Source: Micavibrio sp. (GTDB lineage Bacteria > Pseudomonadota > Alphaproteobacteria > Micavibrionales > Micavibrionaceae). Taken from it: DNA of 64,000 nt. The notes beneath the pieces are model-generated. The model did no database searches and was not told where the DNA came from. It worked only from the letters and a program-made list of their open reading frames with translations. The position numbers were made by a program, and so were the translations under genes. This document shows positions 1 through 7,693 of this stretch, piece after piece; the first letter of the stretch is position 1, and every line of letters begins with the position of its first letter. The stretch lies in the NCBI GenBank assembly GCA_030824965.1, contig JAPJQV010000004.1, positions 154,113 to 218,112 on the forward strand. The letters are read 5' to 3'.

Positions 1-2
1 AA

Positions 3-299
3 ACTCCCGTTGCTTCAGACATAACACCGCCCTACACGCCGGAACTACCGGCTGACTGGGATGGCAAAAACACTTATAATCCGGATCATCTCCCGCAGGA
101 TTGGGATGGCAAGAACAAACCTTCTATAGAGAATGTTCTTTATATGGATGATAACTCTATCGATCACTTGCTCCAAAGCAATTTTGAGCCTGTTCAGGAA
201 TCCGTTTCCGGTGCGCATATAGAAGCTTCACCAGTTTCTATTGCTTTTAGCTCTGAAGATATTTCTTATTTCCAGAAGTCGCCTAATACCGATTTCTAG
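3..299 (+). CDS. C-terminal part of an unrecognised protein with duplicated DWDGKN motif
   Basis: The reading frame is open from the window edge to a TAG at 297-299, so only the last 98 residues are visible and the start lies outside. I do not recognise a family. The visible part is acidic and polar and contains two near-identical blocks, LPADWDGKN and LPQDWDGKN, about 18 residues apart, followed by a Ser-rich tail ending in SPNTDF. A similar PVDWDNP block lies near the N-terminus of the 858-residue protein at 16064-18640. There is no hydrophobic segment in this part. A strong terminator follows directly, so this is the last gene of its transcript. The CDS is likely real because of that context and the repeated motif; the function is unknown. 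Confidence 0.7.
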   Translation, partial: TPVASDITPPYTPELPADWDGKNTYNPDHLPQDWDGKNKPSIENVLYMDDNSIDHLLQSNFEPVQESVSGAHIEASPVSIAFSSEDISYFQKSPNTDF

Positions 300-320
300 T
301 AATAGAATTTAAAGAAAAAA

Positions 321-343
321 ACCGCCTACTGGCGGTTTTTTTT
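321..343 (+). terminator. Rho-independent terminator
   Basis: A perfect hairpin (ACCGCC, loop TACT, GGCGGT) is followed by a run of nine T. It lies 22 bases after the TAG of the partial gene and about 85 bases before the next start, so it isolates the two transcripts. Confidence 0.92.
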
Positions 344-428
344 GTGGAGGATCGGGATAAATTTTCCCACAAATTAGGAACTTCATAGGTATGGAAGAGT
401 TTGTATCCATTAGAAATGGAGGACGACC

Positions 429-800
429 ATGCAACGCAAAAATTTAATATTATTTATAATTGGCGCCATCGCTTTAATTGCCCTAACTGCTGGCGCAAGT
501 GCCTACGTCACGCGAGATATGATGAGCACTGAAAAGAAAGTTGAAAAAACCGCAGCTAAAAAAACGACATCTGAACGTATCAGCTGGAATGAACCGAGAC
601 CTCAGCCTCAACCAGTCCAGGCAAAAAGATGTGACGATGGCAATATCGTCGGTGCGGCTCTTGGCGCAGCAGGTGGTGGCATTATCGGCAACCAATTCGG
701 TAAGGGTAAAGGGAAAGATCTTGCCACTATAGGTGGCGTTATTGCAGGAGGCACAGCAGGTCACCAGCTTATTCCAACACGCGGCGTTTTATGCCGTTAA
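429..800 (+). CDS. Glycine-zipper 2TM domain lipoprotein-like surface protein (17 kDa antigen type)
   Basis: A 123-residue exported protein. The N-terminus has a basic start and a hydrophobic stretch (about residues 5-26) that acts as a signal or anchor; no clear lipobox Cys is seen. The C-terminal half is a classic glycine zipper (about residues 75-112) with repeating G-x3-G spacing, as in the Rickettsia 17 kDa antigen and SlyB/OsmB families, which insert in or span the outer membrane and respond to envelope stress. Two Cys (in KRCDDG and VLCR) flank the zipper. A GGAGG lies 8 bases before the ATG. It forms its own transcript after the terminator at 321-343, and its TAA shares the bases TTAA (797-800) with the stop of the convergent sugar dehydrogenase gene. 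Confidence 0.8.
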   Translation: MQRKNLILFIIGAIALIALTAGASAYVTRDMMSTEKKVEKTAAKKTTSERISWNEPRPQPQPVQAKRCDDGNIVGAALGAAGGGIIGNQFGKGKGKDLATIGGVIAGGTAGHQLIPTRGVLCR

Positions 801-2116
801 TCTTTTGCTGAAGTAACACGCCAGATAATATTTCCAACATCATCGGCGACCATGAGGTCGCCGTTTTTACTTAGCTCAACGCCTACAGGTCGCCCTCTGG
901 CATTATTTTCGCTATCAAGAAACCCCGTTAGAATATCTTTTGGCATGCCGCTTGGCTTTCCGTTCTTGAAAGGTATAAAAACAACTTTATATCCGCTTGG
1001 AGGCTTGCGGTTCCATGATCCGTGCTGACCGATAAACGCTCCATTGCGATATTCTCTAGAAAATAATTTACCATCGTAAAAGGCTAAGCCCAAAGATGCC
1101 GTATGAGGACCAAGCGCATAATCGGGCTTTATAGATGTCTCAACGAGTTGAGGCTTTCGAGGTTCGACGCGTTCATCAACATGGCTCCCCCAATACGAGT
1201 AAGGCCAGCCATAAAAACCATTTTCTTTAACCGATGTCAGATAATCAGGCACAAGATCGCTGCCTAGTTCGTCACGTTCATTGACAACAGTCCATAATTC
1301 TTTGCTATCAGGATGGATATCCATGCCGACCGGATTGCGAAGACCGGTAGCGAATAACTTTTTCTTCCCACTGACAAGATCGACTTTCCAAATTGCCGCC
1401 CTCCCTTCCTCTTCCTTCATGCCATTTTCACCGACATTACTGTTGGATCCAACCGCGGCATAAAGATATTTCCCGTTTTCACTGGCAATGATATTTTTTG
1501 TCCAGTGATGGTTAAGCGGACCACCCGGCAGGTCTGTCACCTTGATGCCTTGCGTTCTGATTTCCGTGTCACCTTCCTTATAGGGAAACTTCACGATAGC
1601 ATCTGCATTAGCGACATAGAGATTATTTCCAACAAGTGCCATCCCAAAAGGGGAATATAAATCTTTTAGGAACACGGTTTTTATTTCCGCGACCCCGTCT
1701 TGATCCGCATCACGAAGCAAACTTATACGATTCGCACTTTCGGCACCCGCCCCTGCGCGTTTCATAAACTTTCCCTGGATAAATCCTTTGATGCTTTTCA
1801 CATCGTCGCCTTTTGGCGGCCTGTTGCTTTCCGCAACAAGCACATCGCCATTCGGCAAAGTATAAATCCATCGGGGGTGATCAAGGTCCTTGGCAAAGGC
1901 ATTTACTGAAAAGCCTTTGCCGGCAACAGGTTTTTCATTACCTTTCCAGCCCACGACTTTTGCGATTTGAACCGTTGGAATTATGCTCTTAACAGGCTGC
2001 ACCAATTTGGGATTTGGGCCCGTTACGTCCTCAACTGACAACGTCGCTTCTTCAGCTTGGACCAAGCCTCCAAAGCCAAATGTCAACAGGCATGTGAACA
2101 AAAAAAATCTCTTCAT
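797..2116 (-). CDS. PQQ-type sugar (sorbosone/glucose) dehydrogenase-like beta-propeller protein
   Basis: An exported protein of 439 residues with a signal peptide (MKRFFLFTCLL...VQA). The body carries repeats typical of the soluble aldose sugar dehydrogenase / L-sorbosone dehydrogenase family: LDHPRWIYTLPNGDVLVAE, DADQDGVAE, SPFGMAL, TGLRNPVGMD, NGFYGWPYSYWG and GQHGSWNR. Such proteins oxidise sugars in the periplasm with PQQ, but many members have no known substrate. The start was set at the ATG at 2114-2116, because it overlaps the msrA stop as ATGA and directly precedes the signal peptide; a longer reading frame exists upstream inside msrA. It is the last gene of the asnB-channel-msrB-msrA operon. 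PQQ dependence is inferred from the family only; no PQQ biosynthesis genes are in the window. Confidence 0.82.
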   Translation of the reverse strand: MKRFFLFTCLLTFGFGGLVQAEEATLSVEDVTGPNPKLVQPVKSIIPTVQIAKVVGWKGNEKPVAGKGFSVNAFAKDLDHPRWIYTLPNGDVLVAESNRPPKGDDVKSIKGFIQGKFMKRAGAGAESANRISLLRDADQDGVAEIKTVFLKDLYSPFGMALVGNNLYVANADAIVKFPYKEGDTEIRTQGIKVTDLPGGPLNHHWTKNIIASENGKYLYAAVGSNSNVGENGMKEEEGRAAIWKVDLVSGKKKLFATGLRNPVGMDIHPDSKELWTVVNERDELGSDLVPDYLTSVKENGFYGWPYSYWGSHVDERVEPRKPQLVETSIKPDYALGPHTASLGLAFYDGKLFSREYRNGAFIGQHGSWNRKPPSGYKVVFIPFKNGKPSGMPKDILTGFLDSENNARGRPVGVELSKNGDLMVADDVGNIIWRVTSAKD

Positions 2117-2610
2117 GAAATTTTCCAATCGGGACGGACCCAGTGACAAGTATAGCCGCCAGGATTTTTGACCAGGTAATCCTGATGGTAATCTTCCGCT
2201 TCATAAAATTCTGACGCCGGCGCCACCTCTGTCACGATCTTGCCCGGCCACTTACCGGATGCGTTAGCCGCGGCGATTGTCTTTTCAGCCAAGGCTTTTT
2301 GCTCGTTATTGAGATAAAAAATAGCGGAGCGATATTGAGTACCGCGGTCATTACCCTGGCGGTCTTTTGTTGTCGGATCGTGAAGCTGAAAGAAATACAA
2401 AAGCAACTTTTCATACGGTAAAATAGAGGGATCAAATGTAATTTCGAGTGATTCCGCATGGCCGGTCTGTCCGGTCGTCATATCTTTGTAAGTAGGATTA
2501 GGAAAATCACCGCCTGTATATCCAACGCGTGTGTCCGCAACCCCCTCAATTCTTCGGATCAAATCTTCCATACCCCAAAAACAGCCACCGGCTAGAATTG
2601 CTTGTTCCAA
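2113..2610 (-). CDS. msrA: Peptide methionine-(S)-S-oxide reductase MsrA
   Basis: 165 residues, standard length for MsrA. It repairs methionine S-sulfoxide in proteins using thioredoxin. The catalytic motif GCFWG is present with Cys10, followed by RVGYTGG, HAESLEITFDP, FFQLHDPTTKDRQGNDRGTQYRS and the C-terminal EDYHQDYL block. No signal peptide is present, so it should be cytoplasmic. It starts 3 bases after the end of msrB and its stop overlaps the start of the sugar dehydrogenase by ATGA, so all three are co-transcribed and probably translationally coupled. Confidence 0.97.
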   Translation of the reverse strand: MEQAILAGGCFWGMEDLIRRIEGVADTRVGYTGGDFPNPTYKDMTTGQTGHAESLEITFDPSILPYEKLLLYFFQLHDPTTKDRQGNDRGTQYRSAIFYLNNEQKALAEKTIAAANASGKWPGKIVTEVAPASEFYEAEDYHQDYLVKNPGGYTCHWVRPDWKIS

Positions 2611-2613
2611 TAT

Positions 2614-3060
2614 TCATGCCTCCTCAAAAAATTTTAGACATTCTGCATATCCTTCCGATTCCATCTTATCGAAAGGCACAAAACGTAAAGAAGCTGAATT
2701 TATACAGTAACGAAGACCACCGGTTTCCTGCGGCCCGTCAGGAAAGACATGGCCAAGATGAGAATCGGCATTGAGAGACCGGACCTCAGTTCGTTGCATG
2801 CCATGTGTTGTATCATGGTGTTCCGTTACGTTTTCTGCCACCAAAGGGCGGGTAAAGCTTGGCCACCCGCAACCAGAATCGAATTTATCGAATGAAGTGA
2901 ACAAAGGCTCACCCGAAACGATATCCACATAGAGCCCCTTTTCATGATGATCCCAGAACTCATTGCGAAATGCCGGTTCCGTTGCATTTTCCTGGGTTAC
3001 GCGCCGTTGAAGTTCACTCAAGTTATCGATAACGTTTTGTTCTTTGCGATAAGCTTTCAT
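2614..3060 (-). CDS. msrB: Peptide methionine-(R)-S-oxide reductase MsrB
   Basis: 148 residues. It reduces methionine R-sulfoxide, complementing MsrA, which follows 3 bases later. Motifs: CGWPSF with the probable resolving Cys64, HLGHVFPDGP, and RYCINSASLRF with catalytic Cys119. The paired CxxC zinc ligands of the zinc-bearing MsrB form are absent. The ATG at 3060 is preferred over an upstream in-frame ATG at 3072, because the sequence GGAGAG lies at ideal spacing before it and overlaps the upstream candidate. No export signal is seen. Confidence 0.96.
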   Translation of the reverse strand: MKAYRKEQNVIDNLSELQRRVTQENATEPAFRNEFWDHHEKGLYVDIVSGEPLFTSFDKFDSGCGWPSFTRPLVAENVTEHHDTTHGMQRTEVRSLNADSHLGHVFPDGPQETGGLRYCINSASLRFVPFDKMESEGYAECLKFFEEA

Positions 3061-3092
3061 TTCTCTCTCCATTTACTGAGAGAAATAGTTTT

Positions 3093-4133
3093 TTAAACGG
3101 CCTTTTCCAGAGGCGGGTTTGGCGTAATAAGCAATAGCGTATCGCCTGGCTGGATGACATAGCTTGTCCGCTCGGAAAACGGTATATCAAGACCTTTGCT
3201 ATATACATGAACAATTACCTCATGAGTAATTTGCGACATGGTTTTGCCAACTTCAGCCTTACACGCCACGCGTTCAACCAGCTCCATATGCCCACCCATC
3301 GACATAATGTCGGATAAAAAAGGCGCGGCATGATTAGTGCTTATGGCATTGGCAAGCAAATATCCTCCCATGAGCGGCGGAGATATAATAGTATCCGCGC
3401 CCCCTTGCCTGGCCAGCTTGATATTTTCTTCATTGCGAATACTGGCAATAATTTTAATACTCGAAGAAAGGCTACGCAGCGTCAGCACAACCAATATTGT
3501 TGTATCATCGCGCCCTGTACTGACAATCACGGCTTTAGACATTTGGACACAGGCTTTGCTTAAAAGATCTTCGCTAGCCGCATCGCCCCGCAGACCGATA
3601 TAGCCGTTATCGGCTGCCAGTTGCACGCGATCCTCTTTTGTATCGATGGCAACGATTTGCGACGGCAGCGTGCCTTTAGCTACGCTTTCCTGTGCCGCGA
3701 TCCATCCGCTATGGCCAAATCCGCATAATACGACATGACCTTGCAAATTCTCCTGAAGTTTTCTCATCCGGTAATCCTCAACTATTTTTTGAATGACGAA
3801 TTCATAAGCCGTACCTAAAAATATAAACCATATAAAAAGCCGGATCGGTGTAACAGCGAAAGCGTCAATCAGCCTTGCGCTATTACTGACCGGCACTATA
3901 TCTCCATAACCGACAGTGGTAACTGTCACCATTGCAAAGTAAACTATATCCGTGAATGTGATATGCCCGTCGATATGATCTCGCAGACCATCACGATCGA
4001 ACCAGAAAATCGCCATTACCAAAGCAAGCAAGGCCAGGACAATAAATCCACGGAAAAGAAGGGTTTTCTTCACTGTATTTCCCGTACCGAAGAAAAGAAT
4101 ACGCCCCTGGCGTGTTGACACCCTTATGCTCAT
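3093..4133 (-). CDS. Two-TM potassium channel with RCK (TrkA-N/TrkA-C) domain
   Basis: 346 residues. Inner-membrane K+ channel of the MthK/Kch type: a short basic N-terminus, TM1 (about 27-44), a pore helix with the selectivity filter TVGYGD (73-78), TM2 (about 95-115), then a Rossmann-fold RCK domain beginning GHVVLCGFGHSG (about 132-143), and a C-terminal TrkA-C-like ligand domain (ending PGDTLLLITP). In this family, nucleotide, Ca2+ or redox ligands binding to the RCK domain gate the pore. The start ATG overlaps the asnB stop as ATGA, and msrB begins 32 bases downstream, so it sits inside a redox-repair operon. K+ selectivity is read from the filter; the gating ligand is unknown. Confidence 0.92.
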   Translation of the reverse strand: MSIRVSTRQGRILFFGTGNTVKKTLLFRGFIVLALLALVMAIFWFDRDGLRDHIDGHITFTDIVYFAMVTVTTVGYGDIVPVSNSARLIDAFAVTPIRLFIWFIFLGTAYEFVIQKIVEDYRMRKLQENLQGHVVLCGFGHSGWIAAQESVAKGTLPSQIVAIDTKEDRVQLAADNGYIGLRGDAASEDLLSKACVQMSKAVIVSTGRDDTTILVVLTLRSLSSSIKIIASIRNEENIKLARQGGADTIISPPLMGGYLLANAISTNHAAPFLSDIMSMGGHMELVERVACKAEVGKTMSQITHEVIVHVYSKGLDIPFSERTSYVIQPGDTLLLITPNPPLEKAV

Positions 4134-6016
4134 AATTTATTCGCCCATTTTAAAAGGATAATGGTGTGAAACAGAGCCAAACCGTTTTCGCGTTTTGAGG
4201 TGACATGATCGTTATAAAGATTTTCTAGTTTTGACCGTTCAAAGACGCCTCTGGAATTTGCAATCGCTTCCTTGGCGAAGTCCGCCAGGCTACCGCTCAT
4301 CCATTTAGAGACAGGGACGCTAAAACCTCTTTTCTTTTCGGTAAAGAGAAATTCTGGCAGACGATCTTTTTGCGAAACACGGATCAATTTCTTTTTTGCA
4401 TTCATAAAATCCAGTTTAAGATGATCCGGCAAAGAAGCTGCAAATTCGAACATACGAATATCTAATAGCGGCGCACGCGCCTCCAGACCATTGGCCATTG
4501 TCGCTCGATCGGCCTTTACCATCACGGAATCCACGAGCCATGTTTTAGTATCGACGTAAAGCGCCCTGTCCAACGCCGAGAGATGTTTAGCTCTTTCAAA
4601 ATGCGGCGCGAAATCGGCATAAACTTCCTCCCAGCTAAAATTATCTGCGAATTCCGGTGTAAATAAATCCTGCCAACCTGTTTCTGCCATGGTCAGCCGC
4701 CACGAAAAATGAGCCCGTCCCTCGTCAAGCGACATCCCGCGCATAAACTGTCGCAGCTTGAAAGAAAGACTCATTCTTTTTTGTCCCGCAGGTAGATTTC
4801 GGTCGGCTGCATGGTAAATTTTTCGCCAAAAAGAATTCGGCAGCATCCAGTTTGCAGCGTTTCTCATGCGGTTGGCGACATAGGTGGGATAGCCCGCGAA
4901 TAGCTCGTCGCCCCCATCTCCTGTTAAAACCATCTTTACATGCTTACGAGTCTCATGCGCGAGCATGTAAGTCGGAATAAAAGAAACGTCAGCTAAAGGT
5001 TCCCGCGCCATTTTCGACAATATGTCAGCAAGATCTATACTGTTTGGATCGAGACGAAAATTAATATGTTGTGTGCCAAAATATTTTGCGCTGCGTGCTG
5101 CCAGTGCAGATTCGTCATATTCCGCTTCCTGGAAACCGATACTGAATGTTCTTGTTTGTTGAGCACCGATTTCCTTAACCATTGATGCCAAGACTGTATT
5201 GGAATCCAATCCCCCGCTCAAAAACAACCCGAATGGAACATCGGCGCGACAGCGTATTCCTGTTGCATCATCAAGTATTTTATTAAACTCATAGGAAGCC
5301 TCATCAATCGATGTAAAACGCCGTTTCTTCTCGTATGCTCTTATAAGATCTTTATAACACCATGTTTTAACCTGACCGCCTGCGGTAACTGTCATCGCAT
5401 TGGCGGGCAATAAACGCTCAATCCCTTTCCAGACTGTTTGTGTCCCGGTTGTATAGCCCAATACTAGAAATTTCCGCATTGAAGACTCATTACGATTTGT
5501 ATCAACCTTTAGATTGCCGAGTAAACCTGAAGGCTCAGATGAGAAAGCAAAACCGTCGCCACCCAGCATGGAATAAAACATCGGTTTTTTACCGATCGGA
5601 TCACGGGCCAGAAACAGACTTTTTTCCGTTTTATCCCAGATCGCAAAAGCGAACATTCCAATAAGCCTGTTTAATGAATCATGACCCCAGTGTTTATAAG
5701 CCCCAAGTACAACTTCCGTATCGCCTTGTGTTTTGAATGTAGCACCCTTGCTCTCCAGCTCCGATCGCAGCTCGACGTAATTGTAGATCTCTCCATTGAA
5801 GACAATCACATATCTGCCTGATGTATCATGAAGCGGCTGGTCATTTGTCGGAGATAAATCTATAATCGCAAGACGACGATGGCATAATCCAATCTGCCCC
5901 TCTTGCCAGACATCGTCTGCATCAGGACCACGATGAGCAATGCCGTTATTCATGGTTTTCAGGATACTTAAATCCGCATTTCCTGAAAAATTTAGCCAGC
6001 CGGCAATTCCGCACAT
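4130..6016 (-). CDS. asnB: Asparagine synthetase (glutamine-hydrolysing)
   Basis: 628 residues, usual length. It makes asparagine, or amidates a related carboxylate, from aspartate, glutamine and ATP. The N-terminal glutaminase domain starts at Cys2 (MCGIAGW), with RGPD, HRRLAIIDLS and FNGEIYNY. The synthetase domain has the PP-loop SGGLDS (267-272) and TGDGGDELFAGY (365-376). It is the first gene of a five-gene minus-strand operon; a promoter candidate lies at 6042-6070. Members of this family near glycosyltransferases sometimes act in surface polysaccharide amidation, and a divergent envelope operon is next door, so a biosynthetic role in asparagine supply is likely but not certain. Confidence 0.93.
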   Translation of the reverse strand: MCGIAGWLNFSGNADLSILKTMNNGIAHRGPDADDVWQEGQIGLCHRRLAIIDLSPTNDQPLHDTSGRYVIVFNGEIYNYVELRSELESKGATFKTQGDTEVVLGAYKHWGHDSLNRLIGMFAFAIWDKTEKSLFLARDPIGKKPMFYSMLGGDGFAFSSEPSGLLGNLKVDTNRNESSMRKFLVLGYTTGTQTVWKGIERLLPANAMTVTAGGQVKTWCYKDLIRAYEKKRRFTSIDEASYEFNKILDDATGIRCRADVPFGLFLSGGLDSNTVLASMVKEIGAQQTRTFSIGFQEAEYDESALAARSAKYFGTQHINFRLDPNSIDLADILSKMAREPLADVSFIPTYMLAHETRKHVKMVLTGDGGDELFAGYPTYVANRMRNAANWMLPNSFWRKIYHAADRNLPAGQKRMSLSFKLRQFMRGMSLDEGRAHFSWRLTMAETGWQDLFTPEFADNFSWEEVYADFAPHFERAKHLSALDRALYVDTKTWLVDSVMVKADRATMANGLEARAPLLDIRMFEFAASLPDHLKLDFMNAKKKLIRVSQKDRLPEFLFTEKKRGFSVPVSKWMSGSLADFAKEAIANSRGVFERSKLENLYNDHVTSKRENGLALFHTIILLKWANKL

Positions 6017-6041
6017 ATTTAAGCCTTTGCTTTACATCGAT

Positions 6042-6070
6042 ATATAACGATTGACAGTGCCGTAAATCAA
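6042..6070 (-). promoter_or_regulatory. Sigma-70 promoter candidate for the asnB operon
   Basis: On the minus strand TTGATT (6070-6065) is followed after exactly 17 bases by TTATAT (6047-6042), about 25 bases before the asnB start. It overlaps the opposite-facing promoter candidate of the tlpA operon, so the two operons could compete or share a regulator. Confidence 0.5.
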
Positions 6071-6079
6071 TAGAGATTT
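6051..6079 (+). promoter_or_regulatory. Sigma-70 promoter candidate for the 6118-9288 operon
   Basis: A consensus -35 box TTGACA (6051-6056) is followed after 17 bases by a weak -10 AGATTT (6074-6079). Transcription would begin near 6086, downstream of the GTG at 6082, which supports the ATG at 6118 as the real start of the first gene. Confidence 0.45.
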
Positions 6080-6117
6080 AAGTGGCGCATATAGCGGCAC
6101 ATCTTTATATAACAAAC

Positions 6118-6669
6118 ATGAAAAAGAATATTTCTCTCATTCTTGGCGTTTTAGCGGCGACCGCTCTTTTGACACTGCTTCTGGATTTCAATATCAGGCC
6201 AAGCATTGAACAGAAAGAAGATGCTACTGAAAGCAACCCGGAGTCGATGAAAATAGCAACCGATTTTTCATTCGCCGATATTAATGACCGCAAAGCACGG
6301 CTCACCGACTTTAGAGGTAAAATTGTTATTCTGCACTTTTGGGCAACATGGTGCCCACCTTGCATCGATGAATTTCCAAAGCTTGCCGCTATGGCAGATG
6401 AAATGAAAAACGATGTTGTCGTTCTTGCTCTATCGTCTGATACTTCGGAAAAAAATATCAGGCAATTTATTGGTGAAACTAAAAAAATGCCGAATTTTTA
6501 TACAATCTGGGACAAAGACCGCTTAGTCACGCATGATGTCTATCAGACATTCTCCTATCCCGAAACAATTATCATTGATAGAAATGGCGCCATGATCCGC
6601 AAGATTGCAGGAGACGCCGATTGGACATCCGCTGAAATGATGTCTTACCTGTATGGAATATCCAAATGA
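6118..6669 (+). CDS. TlpA/ResA-like membrane-anchored thioredoxin-fold protein
   Basis: 183 residues. An N-terminal signal anchor (about residues 6-23) places the thioredoxin domain in the periplasm. The domain has LTDFRGKIVILHFWATWCPPC with the redox CPPC, then a cis-Pro segment SYPETIIID. Such proteins reduce disulfides, for example in cytochrome c maturation or thiol repair. The ATG at 6118 is chosen over an in-frame GTG at 6082, because it begins the signal anchor directly and the likely transcript starts after the GTG; neither has a good Shine-Dalgarno. The last four bases overlap the next gene (ATGA), so it leads an envelope glycosylation operon, an unusual partner. Confidence 0.88.
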   Translation: MKKNISLILGVLAATALLTLLLDFNIRPSIEQKEDATESNPESMKIATDFSFADINDRKARLTDFRGKIVILHFWATWCPPCIDEFPKLAAMADEMKNDVVVLALSSDTSEKNIRQFIGETKKMPNFYTIWDKDRLVTHDVYQTFSYPETIIIDRNGAMIRKIAGDADWTSAEMMSYLYGISK

Positions 6670-7382
6670 GCGAAACTCTTGCAATTGTCATTCCGGCTAT
6701 GAATGAGGAAGAAAATATCCACTCCCTTCTGAAGGAAATCATATCGCTCGATATCGGCAACATCGGAGAGATTATTGTCGTGGACGATGGCAGCTCGGAC
6801 CGAACGTCTGGAAGAGTCCAATCAATAAAATCCAATGATAATAGAATTCGGCTCCTGCGGCATTCGGAACGCGCTGGACAAAGCGCGAGTATTCGCACAG
6901 GGATCAAAGCTGCAATATCTCCACTTATAGTCACTATGGACGGCGATGGACAAAACGACCCTGCTGACATCCCGCTTTTGTTAAGACAATGGCAAGGAAA
7001 CTTTCCCTATCTTCTGATCGCCGGACAGCGGAAAGAACGTAAGGATGGTCATTTAAAGAGATTGACATCCTATGCCGGAAACTCGATCCGCAACCTTTTA
7101 TTACAAGACGGCGTAACTGACACGGGCTGCAGCCTGAAACTTTTCCGGCGCGAAGATTATCTGTCCATTCCGTATTTCAATCACATGCATCGTTTTCTCC
7201 CCGCTCTTTTCTTGCGCGAGCGCGGGAAGATCGTTTTAGTCAGTGTATCCCATCGCCCCCGTAGAAGCGGCATTTCCAAATACGGGTTTTGGGATCGGCT
7301 CGGGGCTGGAATTTTCGACGTTTTTGGTGTTTTATGGCTTAAAGTTCGCGCTTGCAGAAAAATTACGGTGACGGAAGAATAA
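6666..7382 (+). CDS. Family 2 glycosyltransferase, polyprenyl-phosphate sugar synthase type
   Basis: 238 residues. GT2 fold of the DPM1/ArnC/RgtE type: AIVIPAMNEEENI at the N-terminus, VVDDGSSDRT, then MDGDGQNDP as the metal-binding DxD region and a TDTGCSLKLFRR segment. These enzymes move a sugar from a nucleotide donor to a polyprenyl phosphate at the cytoplasmic face. Unlike ArnC it has no C-terminal pair of membrane helices. Together with the LABN protein and the ArnT-like transferase that follow, it resembles rhizobial systems in which RgtE makes dodecaprenyl-phosphate-galacturonate. The sugar is not determinable from the sequence. It overlaps its upstream neighbour by 4 bases and its downstream one by 1. 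Confidence 0.87.
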   Translation: MSETLAIVIPAMNEEENIHSLLKEIISLDIGNIGEIIVVDDGSSDRTSGRVQSIKSNDNRIRLLRHSERAGQSASIRTGIKAAISPLIVTMDGDGQNDPADIPLLLRQWQGNFPYLLIAGQRKERKDGHLKRLTSYAGNSIRNLLLQDGVTDTGCSLKLFRREDYLSIPYFNHMHRFLPALFLRERGKIVLVSVSHRPRRSGISKYGFWDRLGAGIFDVFGVLWLKVRACRKITVTEE

Positions 7383-7693
7383 TGTTTTACCAATATCTGA
7401 TAAATACCTTCTCTTCCTTCGATACTTGGGTCGTTATCGGTCTTTTTGGACAATTCATGTTTACGATGCGTTTTATCGTGCAATGGGCAGCATCTGAAAA
7501 AGTGCAGAAAAGCGTCATACCGTTTTCATTCTGGATTTTCAGCCTTGCAGGCGGCTCCATTGTCTTAGCCTATGCAATTCATAAGGGAGATCCCGTCTTT
7601 ATTGTTGGTCAGGGAATGGGACTTTTGATTTATCTCCGCAATCTGTATTTTATCGCCTTAGAACGTCGCAAAGAGAATCTTTCATCAATATGA
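7382..7693 (+). CDS. Lipid A biosynthesis N-terminal (LABN) domain small membrane protein
   Basis: 103 residues with three hydrophobic segments (about 12-32, 44-64, 70-92). The pattern FGQFMFTMRFIVQWAASEK...SVIPFSFWIFSLAGG matches the LABN domain found alone or fused to LpxB. LABN proteins commonly sit beside GT2 polyprenyl-sugar synthases, and probably help present or flip the lipid-linked sugar. The ATG at 7382 overlaps the previous TAA (TAATG); a longer frame from 7352 lies inside the GT2 gene and is not favoured. The next gene overlaps by ATGA. Role in lipid-linked sugar transport is inference from context. Confidence 0.85.
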   Translation: MFYQYLINTFSSFDTWVVIGLFGQFMFTMRFIVQWAASEKVQKSVIPFSFWIFSLAGGSIVLAYAIHKGDPVFIVGQGMGLLIYLRNLYFIALERRKENLSSI

